From positions 1-9,133 of the forward strand of contig JBCDCZ010000178.1 of assembly GCA_039180865.1 (NCBI GenBank): 9,133 nucleotides of DNA. Direction: 5' to 3'. This document shows, piece after piece, positions 1-6,415 of this stretch. Both the position numbers and the translations under genes were made by a program. How positions within the stretch are numbered: the first letter of the stretch is position 1; each line of letters starts with the position of its first letter. A model generated the notes under the pieces. The model did not search any database, was not told the DNA's origin, and saw nothing but the letters and a program-made list of their open reading frames with translations. Source of the DNA: JBCDCU01 sp039180865 (GTDB lineage: Bacteria > Pseudomonadota > Alphaproteobacteria > Rhizobiales > JACESI01).

Positions 1-1
1 G

Positions 2-730
2 GTCGCCGTCGTGAAAGCCGGGGTGTTCGCTGTCGTCAAAATCCTTGTTTATGTCTTCGGCATCGACCTCTTGAATGAGACGGGCGCGGCCGACTGGCTC
101 CTCTACGCAGCCGGTTTTACGGTGATTGCCGCCTCACTGGTGGCGTTGCGTCAGGATAATCTGAAAAAACGTCTCGCCTATTCCACTGTTTCGCAGCTTT
201 CCTACGTCATCCTCGCTGCCGCTATTCTGACCCCGATTTCAATTGCGGGAGCTGCTTTGCATATCGCCGCCCATGCGATCTCGAAGATTACCCTCTTCTT
301 TGCAGCCGGTTCCATCTACACAGCCGCCCACAAGACGGAAATCAGTCAATTGGGAGGGATCGGACGCAGGATGCCGTGGACGATGACGGCGTTCGCAATC
401 GGAGCGTTTTCGATGGTCGGCGTGCCGCCGACCGCTGGGTTCCTTGGGAAGTGGTTCATGTTGAGCGCTGCAATGACCATTGAACAATGGTTCGCTGTCG
501 GTGTGATCGTTTTGTCGACCCTGCTTAACACCGCTTACTTCCTTCCGATTGTCTACAAGGCTTTCATGGGCAAGGAGGAAGAGCACCATGGCGACGGTCA
601 CCATGAAGACCACGGGGAAGCTCCGCTACCAATTGTGATAGCGCTAACGGCGACTGCCGCAGGGGCGGTGCTCCTTTTCCTCTTCCCGAACCTTTTCTTC
701 GATCTAGCATCACAACTGGCGGGTCTTTGA
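2..730 (+). CDS. MnhD/NuoM-like cation/proton antiporter subunit, 5' truncated by window edge
   Basis: This is the C-terminal part (about 242 residues) of a proton-translocating antiporter subunit of the NuoL/M/N-MrpA/D family (Proton_antipo_M). The reading frame is open to the left edge, so the GTG at 11 is internal and not a start. It begins with the family's VAVVKAGVFAVVKI helix. Next come the DNLKKRLAYSTVSQ stretch (nt 167-208), a HAAHAISKITLFF helix carrying the second expected lysine, and GVPPTAGFLGKW. Full-length family members are usually about 500 residues, so roughly half is missing. A loop near the C-terminus is rich in His, Asp and Glu (nt 568-625), followed by a last membrane helix. 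It ends 2 nt before the next gene and is probably co-transcribed with the two genes that follow. Membrane proton or cation translocation is family knowledge. The ion exchanged cannot be read from the sequence. Confidence 0.9.
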   Translation, partial: VAVVKAGVFAVVKILVYVFGIDLLNETGAADWLLYAAGFTVIAASLVALRQDNLKKRLAYSTVSQLSYVILAAAILTPISIAGAALHIAAHAISKITLFFAAGSIYTAAHKTEISQLGGIGRRMPWTMTAFAIGAFSMVGVPPTAGFLGKWFMLSAAMTIEQWFAVGVIVLSTLLNTAYFLPIVYKAFMGKEEEHHGDGHHEDHGEAPLPIVIALTATAAGAVLLFLFPNLFFDLASQLAGL

Positions 731-732
731 CG

Positions 733-990
733 ATGAACGACGAAACGCCCAAGGATGATCATTGGCTCGTGAGGCCAGGCACAATCCGAGCTTTGGCAGT
801 GATTGGATGCATAAGTCTGGTCCTTATCGTTCTTGCTGACCTTTACGTCCATCACAAAGCCTATTTCGGCATAGACGGCACCTTTGCTTTTGGTGCCTGG
901 TTCGGTCTTCTTTCAAGCGTGGCGGTTGTCGTTGCCGCGATCGTGATCGGTGTCATCCTGAAACGCCCGGAAAGCTATTACGATGATTGA
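733..990 (+). CDS. Small two-helix membrane protein of the antiporter operon
   Basis: This encodes an 85-aa protein of unassigned function. A short polar N-terminus (MNDETPKDDH) precedes two hydrophobic segments, about residues 16-38 and 53-76. Between them lies a conserved-looking loop with FGIDGTFAFGAWFG, and the protein ends in KRPESYYDD. I believe proteins of this shape with an RPExYYD-like tail occur beside MnhD-type genes in other proteobacteria, but I cannot name the family. I chose ATG 733 over the TTG at 727 because a GGCGGG (718-723) lies 9 nt upstream of it. The TTG would overlap the preceding stop. The 3' end overlaps the next gene by 8 nt, which suggests translational coupling. 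A fixed position between two antiporter subunits suggests an accessory or structural subunit of the same complex, comparable to the small Mrp subunits. That role is inferred from context only. Confidence 0.8.
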   Translation: MNDETPKDDHWLVRPGTIRALAVIGCISLVLIVLADLYVHHKAYFGIDGTFAFGAWFGLLSSVAVVVAAIVIGVILKRPESYYDD

Positions 991-2665
991 TTTTATTATT
1001 CCTCCGGGCCTCGTTCTGATTGTCGCCGGTCTGCTGCTTCCCTTTCTGAACCGCAGTCTCGGAAACCTTCTTCTGGTCGTGGCGCCGCTTGCTGCCCTCA
1101 GCCTCGTCTGGAACCTGCCCGATGGTAACGTGGTCACATACTCTTACCTCGGATTTGAACTGGTTCCCGTACGCGTGGACGAACTCGCGCGAGTATTCGC
1201 GACGGTCTTCACACTAATGGCATCGGTTGGCGCTCTCTACGCTTCGCGTCAGGAAAACACATTCGAACTTGCATCTGCCTTTGTGTATGCTGGCGCAGCG
1301 CTTGGTGTCCTCTTTGCCGGCGATTTGATCACCGTTTTTGTGTTCTGGGAGATCATGGCGATCGCCTCTACGATCGTGATCTGGTCCGGTGGGAGCGGCG
1401 CGCGGGCGGCTGGCCAGCGGTATGCCGCGGTCCATTTCCTCGGCGGTGTTCTCCTTATGGCCGGAATTGCGGGTGAGATTACCGCCAACGGTTCCATTGC
1501 CTTCAACCCGATGGAAGCCGATTCCTGGGCGCGCTGGCTGATCCTCGCAGGCTTCCTCATCAACGCAGGCGCACCCCCTTTTACTGCATGGGTCGCAGAC
1601 GCTTATCCGGAGGCCTCGTGGTCGGGGACGGTTTTCCTATCAGCGTTTACAACGAAAACCGCGGTCTATGTTCTGATGCGCAGTTTTCCGGGAACAGAAC
1701 TCCTGATCTATATCGGCGCCTTTATGGTGTTTTACGCGATTATCTACGCGCTCTTGGAAAACAACATACGAAGGATCCTTGCCTTTTCGATCGTTGGGCA
1801 AGTCGGCTTCATGGTGATCGCAATCGGGATCGGTACGGAAGTTGCGCTCAATGGTGCAGCTGCTCATGCCTTCGTACACATTCTTTACAAAGCGCTTCTT
1901 CTGATGTCGGCCGGTGCTGTCATATATCAAACCGGCAAGCACAAATGCACTGATCTTGGCGGGCTCTTCAGAACCATGCCGATCACGTTGATCTGCGGCA
2001 CAATTGGTGCATTTTCGCTTGCCGCCGTGCCGGGTACATCGGGCTTTATAACGAAGGGGCTGATTACCCAGGGTGCGGTCGATTTGAAGCTGGCCTGGGT
2101 CTGGTTTGCGTTGACCGCAGCATCTGCGAGTGCGCTCGTTTATGTCGGGCTTAAATTCCCTTGGTTTGTGTTCTTTTCAAAGGATTCCGGCTTGCGTCCG
2201 GCTGAACCACCAGCCTCCATGCTGATCGCGATGACGATCCTCTCGGCGATGTGCCTCTTGATCGGGATCTTTCCAAACCTGCTTTATGATATGTTGCCGT
2301 ATCCGGTTGAGTATAAACCGTATTCGACGGCGAAACTCATATTCCAACTACAGCTCCTCCTCTTCTCTGGCCTGGTTTTCTTCCTGACACTTGGCCTTTT
2401 GAAGCCGACGCTCACGCAAACTCTTGATTTCGATTGGTTCTACCGTGGCTTGGGCAAAGTACTGCGCCAAGCATTCGATGCGAGCACTCTGTCCGCTTGG
2501 CGGGGCCTTTCCAGTGGAGTTCAAGCATTGGTTGTAACAATGGTAGCTGCTGTCTATCGCTGGACAGGTCCCGGTGGATTATTTGCCGAATCTTGGACGA
2601 CAGGGCGTATGGCCTTCCTTACAACTGTCCTGCTCGGTCTATATCTAGCATTATATTTTGCCTAA
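983..2665 (+). CDS. MnhD-like proton/cation antiporter subunit (complete)
   Basis: A 560-aa polytopic membrane protein of the Proton_antipo_M superfamily (NuoL/M/N, MrpA/D), with roughly 14 hydrophobic segments. Family landmarks are present: the charged glutamate in FVFWEIMAIAS (E123), a membrane lysine in AFTTKTAVYV (K225), NIRRILAFSIVGQVGFM (262-277), HAFVHILYKALL with H299 and K303, and VPGTSGFITKG. These match residues used for proton translocation in complex I antiporter-like subunits. At about 560 residues it is slightly longer than typical MrpD/NuoM. The extra length is a C-terminal extension after about residue 450 that contains a hydrophilic stretch (about 485-530) and a final helix. 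ATG 983 is preceded by GGAAAG (969-974, 8 nt spacing) and overlaps the upstream small gene by 8 nt. Compared with the upstream paralogue, the lysine pair in the LAYS helix is replaced by arginines. I see no terminator immediately after it. Confidence 0.92.
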   Translation: MIDFIIPPGLVLIVAGLLLPFLNRSLGNLLLVVAPLAALSLVWNLPDGNVVTYSYLGFELVPVRVDELARVFATVFTLMASVGALYASRQENTFELASAFVYAGAALGVLFAGDLITVFVFWEIMAIASTIVIWSGGSGARAAGQRYAAVHFLGGVLLMAGIAGEITANGSIAFNPMEADSWARWLILAGFLINAGAPPFTAWVADAYPEASWSGTVFLSAFTTKTAVYVLMRSFPGTELLIYIGAFMVFYAIIYALLENNIRRILAFSIVGQVGFMVIAIGIGTEVALNGAAAHAFVHILYKALLLMSAGAVIYQTGKHKCTDLGGLFRTMPITLICGTIGAFSLAAVPGTSGFITKGLITQGAVDLKLAWVWFALTAASASALVYVGLKFPWFVFFSKDSGLRPAEPPASMLIAMTILSAMCLLIGIFPNLLYDMLPYPVEYKPYSTAKLIFQLQLLLFSGLVFFLTLGLLKPTLTQTLDFDWFYRGLGKVLRQAFDASTLSAWRGLSSGVQALVVTMVAAVYRWTGPGGLFAESWTTGRMAFLTTVLLGLYLALYFA

Positions 2666-2929
2666 CATTCTTCCAAAAATGCACTGAGCTTTTGTCTTTT
2701 ATCGTTCCGAGCGCGCCGTGTGAGAGGAAATTTTGAAAATAATTGGCGCGATTGACCGTTAAATACTTAATTTTTCACAATTCTGCCCAATCTATGCTTG
2801 CATCTTTCCATTAAAATAAATAATTACCGTTGTGCAATTGCTCGCGTTCGGCTGCTATGAACCAAATAATAGCAAAACTGATAGCGAGATCGACGACGTA
2901 GTTTGAGAAGTAAATCGAGGGAAAATCAT
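2666..2929 (+). promoter_or_regulatory. AT-rich leader/promoter region of mucR
   Basis: This 264-nt gap between the antiporter operon and mucR has no convincing gene. It is clearly more AT-rich than its surroundings, above all at 2735-2825. It holds TTGACC (2752-2757) followed by TTAA-N4-TTAA (2760-2771) and further A/T runs. MucR/Ros proteins are known to bind degenerate AT-rich DNA and often repress their own genes, so this is the likely promoter and autoregulatory region. A possible core is TTGACC with CACAAT 18 nt downstream, but I cannot fix the start site. The ribosome-binding site GAGGG (2917-2921) sits 8 nt before the ATG. Confidence 0.5.
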
Positions 2930-3349
2930 ATGGCTGACGATCAGAGTGCCGCTGACATCATTGATCTTACTGCGGATATCATCTCCGCGTATGTATCGAA
3001 CAATACGGTTCCGGCAAATGATCTGCCAAACCTGATCGCTGAAGTGCACAAAGCACTCGCCAAGACCGTTGGTGTTGAAGAGGAAGTGGTTGAAGAGCCT
3101 CTTAAACCAGCCGTTTCTATCCGCAAGTCCGTGACCCCGGACTACATCATCTGCCTTGAAGACGGTAAACAGTTCAAATCATTGAAGCGTCATCTTCGCA
3201 CTCACTATGATCTCTCACCGGAAGAGTATCGCGAAAAGTGGGGCCTGCCTGCGGATTATCCAATGGTCGCGCCGAACTATGCGGCGGCACGCTCAGCGCT
3301 TGCCAAGAAAATGGGCCTGGGGCAGCAGCGCGGTTCACGCGGCAAGTAA
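2930..3349 (+). CDS. mucR: MucR/Ros-family zinc-finger transcriptional regulator
   Basis: A 139-aa DNA-binding regulator of the Ros/MucR family, a hallmark of alphaproteobacteria. The N-terminal half (about 5-50, DIIDLTADIISAYVSNN) is the usual oligomerisation region. An acidic linker (EVGVEEE-type, about 48-58) leads to the prokaryotic zinc finger: C75, D78, H88 and H92 in CLEDGKQFKSLKRHLRTHY, then LSPEEYREKWGL. An Asp in place of the second Cys is normal for many MucR proteins. The C-terminus is short and basic. In relatives MucR acts as a global, H-NS-like repressor of exopolysaccharide, motility, virulence and cell-cycle genes. I chose ATG 2930, which has GAGGG 8 nt upstream, over an in-frame TTG at 2903. 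The TTG would add nine residues unlike the family N-terminus. It is monocistronic, with its own AT-rich leader and a strong terminator. Confidence 0.93.
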   Translation: MADDQSAADIIDLTADIISAYVSNNTVPANDLPNLIAEVHKALAKTVGVEEEVVEEPLKPAVSIRKSVTPDYIICLEDGKQFKSLKRHLRTHYDLSPEEYREKWGLPADYPMVAPNYAAARSALAKKMGLGQQRGSRGK

Positions 3350-3374
3350 TTGCTTCCTAGCAAAGCTTCGAGAG

Positions 3375-3397
3375 GGCGGCTTCAAGCCGCCTTTTTT
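3375..3397 (+). terminator. Rho-independent terminator of mucR
   Basis: GGCGGC (3375-3380), loop TTCAA, GCCGCC (3386-3391), then six T (3392-3397). The perfect GC stem and T run lie 26 nt after the mucR stop. On the minus strand the same stem has no T run, so it should not stop sufE transcription efficiently. Confidence 0.9.
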
Positions 3398-3429
3398 GTT
3401 GGCCGTGTCAGCCCTTAAAACCGCTTGGG

Positions 3430-3861
3430 CTAAGCTGCCGTTGCAAGGGCTTCCTGCGCATCCTTTTTGATGCGGTTGACCATAGCGCTGAGACCATTTG
3501 ATCGTTGGGGGGTGAGGTGTTCGCGCAACCCGATCCTGGCGAAGGTCTCTTCCAATTGAAAATCTTCGATCTCGCGGGCGGGGCGGCCTGAGACAGCTGC
3601 CAGGACGAGGGCAATCAAGCCTTTCACGATATGGGCGTCGCTGTCACCGAGATAGTGTAGACGCGGGCCGGCCCCTTCGGTGGTGTCCTCATGGGATTTG
3701 ACTAACCAAACCTGGCTGACACAGCCTTGCACCTTCGTGTCATCCGTCTTCTGCTCCTCAGGAAACGGCGGCAGAGAGCGTCCGAGCTCGATCAAATAGC
3801 GGTACTTGTCTTCCCATTCTTCGAGGAACTCGAAATTTTCCAGGATCTCGTCGAGGGTCAT
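3430..3861 (-). CDS. sufE: Cysteine desulfuration protein SufE
   Basis: A 143-aa cytoplasmic SufE-family protein. It accepts persulfide sulfur from the cysteine desulfurase SufS and passes it to the SufBCD scaffold for iron-sulfur cluster assembly. The family signature is intact. The acceptor cysteine C47 lies in VQGCVSQVWL, preceded by LPPFPEEQKTDDTK. Further conserved parts are GDSDAHIVKGLIALVL and the C-terminal RSNGLSAMVNRIK. Length is normal for the family (about 140). The ATG at 3861 is preceded by AAGG about 8-9 nt upstream on the minus strand. The DUF5330 gene lies 57 nt upstream on the same strand and may share its transcript. In many rhizobia sufE stands apart from the suf operon, as appears to be the case here, since no other suf gene is in the window. 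Confidence 0.95.
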   Translation of the reverse strand: MTLDEILENFEFLEEWEDKYRYLIELGRSLPPFPEEQKTDDTKVQGCVSQVWLVKSHEDTTEGAGPRLHYLGDSDAHIVKGLIALVLAAVSGRPAREIEDFQLEETFARIGLREHLTPQRSNGLSAMVNRIKKDAQEALATAA

Positions 3862-3918
3862 TTGGAACCTTTTCTGCTTGAAGCGGCTCCAATCTATAGA
3901 GGCTTTTCCGGTAGAAAT

Positions 3919-4170
3919 TCAACCGTCGCCTTGCTTGCGTAACCACTCGGATGCTCGCATGGCAGCTGCCTCACCGCCCTGTTCAACGAACGTTGCAGCG
4001 GAACGCCTTAGAGTGTCGTCCGTAAAGTCGTTCACCGCGTCACAGATATCACCGTGCGTCTTACAGAATTCCCGCGTGCTGACCTTAGTGTCGGTCACGC
4101 TGCCGGGCGCGGGCAACAACATCACAAAAAGGCCAATCCAGAAGAAAGCGCGCGCTATGAAAATGAACAT
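3919..4170 (-). CDS. DUF5330-type small membrane-anchored protein
   Basis: An 83-aa protein with one hydrophobic N-terminal segment (about residues 3-21, FIARAFFWIGLFVMLLP) and a short polar tail. The segment could be a membrane anchor or an uncleaved signal. The tail carries two cysteines seven apart (C36 and C43 in FCKTHGDICDAV), followed by a short helical region. This layout matches the DUF5330 family of Hyphomicrobiales, whose function is unknown. The two cysteines could form a disulfide if the tail is periplasmic, which is inference. ATG 4170 has GGGGA about 9 nt upstream. A gap of 57 nt separates it from sufE downstream. It is shorter than the family members I recall, so it may represent only the core. 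Confidence 0.78.
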   Translation of the reverse strand: MFIFIARAFFWIGLFVMLLPAPGSVTDTKVSTREFCKTHGDICDAVNDFTDDTLRRSAATFVEQGGEAAAMRASEWLRKQGDG

Positions 4171-4242
4171 GGCTTCGTCCCCGTTTGCGGCTCCTTATAG
4201 CAGCATCGTTTCAAGGGTGGGTTCAGTAAGTAGTTGGTATTT

Positions 4243-4271
4243 ATAGTAAAGTTTAAGAAAATTCGATTCAA
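4243..4271 (-). promoter_or_regulatory. Possible sigma-70 promoter for the DUF5330/sufE pair
   Basis: On the minus strand TTGAAT (4266-4271) is followed after 17 nt by TACTAT (4243-4248). Each hexamer matches 4 of 6 consensus positions. It lies about 73 nt upstream of the DUF5330 start. A GANTC site (4265-4269), the target of the CcrM methylase in alphaproteobacteria, overlaps the -35 element. One GANTC in a region this size is expected by chance. Confidence 0.35.
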
Positions 4272-4354
4272 ATACGAACAAAATTGGAAAGGTTTCGTTC
4301 ACCATGTTCCGGCGCTGTTGATTGTGTTCTAGAGAGGAGGTGTGTGCTGCAAAT

Positions 4355-4403
4355 TTCTGTCAGTTAAGTGATTGGAAACCATAATTTCAGGTTTCCGACA
4401 GAA
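4355..4403. repeat. Nested inverted repeat upstream of the histidine kinase
   Basis: Two perfect 7-bp inverted repeats are nested. The outer arms are TTCTGTC (4355-4361) and GACAGAA (4397-4403). The inner arms are GGAAACC (4374-4380) and GGTTTCC (4390-4396), with a 9-nt AT-rich loop. The right-hand arms are directly adjacent and the left-hand arms are separated by 12 nt. RNA would therefore fold into a stem with a one-sided bulge, and DNA would offer a dyad operator. No T run follows directly, so it is not a standard terminator. Function unknown. Confidence 0.6.
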
Positions 4404-4457
4404 CGGATGGTTTTTGGGGGCCGGAAGGCTGCCAATCACGGTTCCACCCTTGTCTCC

Positions 4458-4472
4458 TTAGCTTGTTCTTAA
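4458..4472 (+). promoter_or_regulatory. CtrA-like box upstream of the histidine kinase operon
   Basis: TTAG (4458-4461), 7 nt, TTAA (4469-4472). This is one mismatch from the alphaproteobacterial CtrA consensus TTAA-N7-TTAA. It lies 80 nt before the ATG at 4553, where CtrA boxes overlapping a -35 region would be expected. The same TTAG-N7-TTAA form occurs twice more in the window, upstream of the 8976 gene. Confidence 0.45.
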
Positions 4473-4552
4473 AGTCGCCGTGCGATTGTTTTTTCAGGAA
4501 ATTGGCTTGTTTTGGTTTTGGCGCGGTTTCCCATAGAGAAGCGATCGCCTTT

Positions 4553-6415
4553 ATGTTGCGTGTTTGGACACAATTGGTGGATGGGGAGTTGCTCGGCGCT
4601 GGTCGCTGGTCGCTGCAACATCGTCAGTTTTTGACCATTCAGCTTGTCACGAGCATGCTGACGCTGGCGCTGTTTCCCGTTTGGATTTTGGTCGAGGGCT
4701 CCTTTTCGATCGTTCTGGCATCACTTGTGATCTGGGTCATTGGACCGCTTGCCGCCTCGGTCATATTGTTGAAAACCCGGTCACTGGACCTTGCATTTGT
4801 CATTGCTTCGATTTCGCTGGTCGGACTTGTCTGCACCGTGTGTTTGTGGACGGGTGGCGTGCGGTCGTTCGCCATTATGTGGCTTCTTGTGGTCCCGTTT
4901 GAGGCGGCATTATCGCGTAAGCGCTATCTCGTAATGTTCGCGATGGGCCTCATCCTCTTTGCGATGGTGTTTCTCGTGCAGATTGGTCAAACCGGTTTAT
5001 GGCCTCAGACCACACCGTTGTTGATGTCCGATCCGCTTGGTTTCGCGCTTGGGCCGCTCGCGGTTATCGCTTATTCGGCGATGCTCACGTTCCGTATGGA
5101 ATCCTTCCAGCGCAAGGCGGAAGAGCTGATTCTTTACAATGATCATCGTTATCGGCTCATCGCGGAAAACGTAACAGATCTGATCACGCGTCATGAGTTG
5201 GATGGAACTGTGACCTTCGCCTCACCCTCGGCCGGGCGCTTGTTAAACGTTCAGCCATCTGACCTCCAAGGACGTGGTTTTTTCCAGAGAGTTCACATTG
5301 CCGATCGCCCGGCTTACCTGCAGGCGTTTTCCAACGCCGTACAGCAGGAGAAGGCACTTTCCTGTGAGTTTCGGATACGGCGATCAACAGATGATTTTCT
5401 GGCGCCGGATGATGAACTGGAAGACGCATTCGAACAATCGAATACGAGCGAATTGACTGGTAACGGTTACACCTGGGTTGAAATGCGCTGTCGCCCGATG
5501 TGGGACGACACGGACACGCTTGTAGGGATCGTTGCCGTCACGCGCGACATCGCAGAGCGGCGAGACCAGCAAGAAGCCCTCAAGAAGGCACATGAAGACC
5601 TTCAGCAACTCAGTGATGCGAAAAGCCGTTTCCTTGCCAATATGAGCCATGAATTGCGCACGCCTCTTAACGCAATCATCGGATTTTCCGAGATCCTTGA
5701 TCAAGAGCACGTGGGGGCGCTGAACAACGATCAACAGCGCGAATATGTGCGCCTCATCCATGCGTCCGGCAGTCATCTCCTGCAGGTGGTCACGGATGTC
5801 CTTGATATGTCAAAGATTGAGAGTGGCACTTTCGAAATTGTGCGCGAGCCGTTTGATGCGGCCGGTATGATCAAGACCTGCGCGGATATGCTGAGCCAGG
5901 ATGCGACGAGCCGCGCGATCACACTGAAGACCATGATCCCGGCCCGGTTGCCGGAAGTTGTTGCGGATCCAAGAGCATGCCGTCAGATTCTTATCAATCT
6001 GATCTCTAACGCACTGAAATTCTCCGACGACGGAGGAGAGGTCAAGGTCGGCGCACGGATCGACGGGGAATATATGGTCTTCTTCGTGCGTGACCGCGGC
6101 ATTGGCATGTCAGCCAGTGATTTGAAGCGCATTGGCCAACCGTTCTTCCAGGCCGACAGCGCCCTCGACCGGCGCTACGAAGGAACAGGCCTTGGCGTAT
6201 CCGTTGTGAAAGGCTTGACCGAACTCCATGACGGTCGGGTCGAGTTCGAGAGCGAGCTTGGCAAAGGCACAACGGTAAGCGTGTTTATTCCGCTCGAAGC
6301 GAAGCGCATCAAATCGACTATAGCCTTCATAGAAGAGCACAAGAAGGTGTTGCCAGAGGGGCAGGCGGGATTGGAGCAATCTAAGGGACGGGCTTTTTCC
6401 GGGAGAAATGCGTGA
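4553..6415 (+). CDS. Membrane PAS-domain sensor histidine kinase, DivJ/PleC-like
   Basis: A 620-aa two-component kinase. Hydrophobic segments at about residues 26-47, 50-72, 78-99, 105-118, 123-144 and 160-179 form a five- or six-helix membrane sensor. A linker helix (181-200) and a PAS domain (about 196-335, ending TRDIAERRDQQ) follow. The HisKA domain has phosphoacceptor H366 in FLANMSHELRTPLNAIIGFS. The HATPase_c domain has the N box (N482, N486), DRGIGM (D514) and GTGLG (544-548), all intact. There is no receiver domain, so the partner is separate. The architecture and phosphoacceptor helix resemble DivJ/PleC kinases that act on DivK/PleD, but assignment to DivJ is inference. A longer frame starts at TTG 4463, but that codon falls inside the CtrA-like box and the extra 30 residues look unrelated, so I prefer ATG 4553, though its ribosome-binding site is weak (GAGAAG). 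The PAS domain carries an acidic insert (about 279-304). The stop overlaps the next start by 4 nt. Confidence 0.9.
   Translation: MLRVWTQLVDGELLGAGRWSLQHRQFLTIQLVTSMLTLALFPVWILVEGSFSIVLASLVIWVIGPLAASVILLKTRSLDLAFVIASISLVGLVCTVCLWTGGVRSFAIMWLLVVPFEAALSRKRYLVMFAMGLILFAMVFLVQIGQTGLWPQTTPLLMSDPLGFALGPLAVIAYSAMLTFRMESFQRKAEELILYNDHRYRLIAENVTDLITRHELDGTVTFASPSAGRLLNVQPSDLQGRGFFQRVHIADRPAYLQAFSNAVQQEKALSCEFRIRRSTDDFLAPDDELEDAFEQSNTSELTGNGYTWVEMRCRPMWDDTDTLVGIVAVTRDIAERRDQQEALKKAHEDLQQLSDAKSRFLANMSHELRTPLNAIIGFSEILDQEHVGALNNDQQREYVRLIHASGSHLLQVVTDVLDMSKIESGTFEIVREPFDAAGMIKTCADMLSQDATSRAITLKTMIPARLPEVVADPRACRQILINLISNALKFSDDGGEVKVGARIDGEYMVFFVRDRGIGMSASDLKRIGQPFFQADSALDRRYEGTGLGVSVVKGLTELHDGRVEFESELGKGTTVSVFIPLEAKRIKSTIAFIEEHKKVLPEGQAGLEQSKGRAFSGRNA

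Noticed and set aside
1588..1953. 121-aa frame on the plus strand
   Set aside because: It is a shifted-frame shadow inside the complete MnhD-like gene, with Arg/Ser/Cys-rich composition typical of noise.
2712..2750. CGCGCC/GGCGCG inverted repeat after the antiporter operon
   Set aside because: A 27-nt loop and no T run follow, so it is not a convincing terminator.
3410..3431. AGCCC/GGGCT stem at the end of sufE as a terminator
   Set aside because: Only 5 bp with a 12-nt loop and no T run on the minus strand.
4265..4269. GANTC (CcrM) sites at 4265-4269 and 8892-8896 as evidence of cell-cycle control
   Set aside because: The motif is expected about once per 256 bp, so these two sites carry no weight by themselves.
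4463..4552. In-frame TTG start giving a 650-aa kinase
   Set aside because: The TTG lies inside the CtrA-like box, has no good ribosome-binding site, and the extra 30 residues (Cys/Phe-rich) do not resemble the family. ATG 4553 is preferred.
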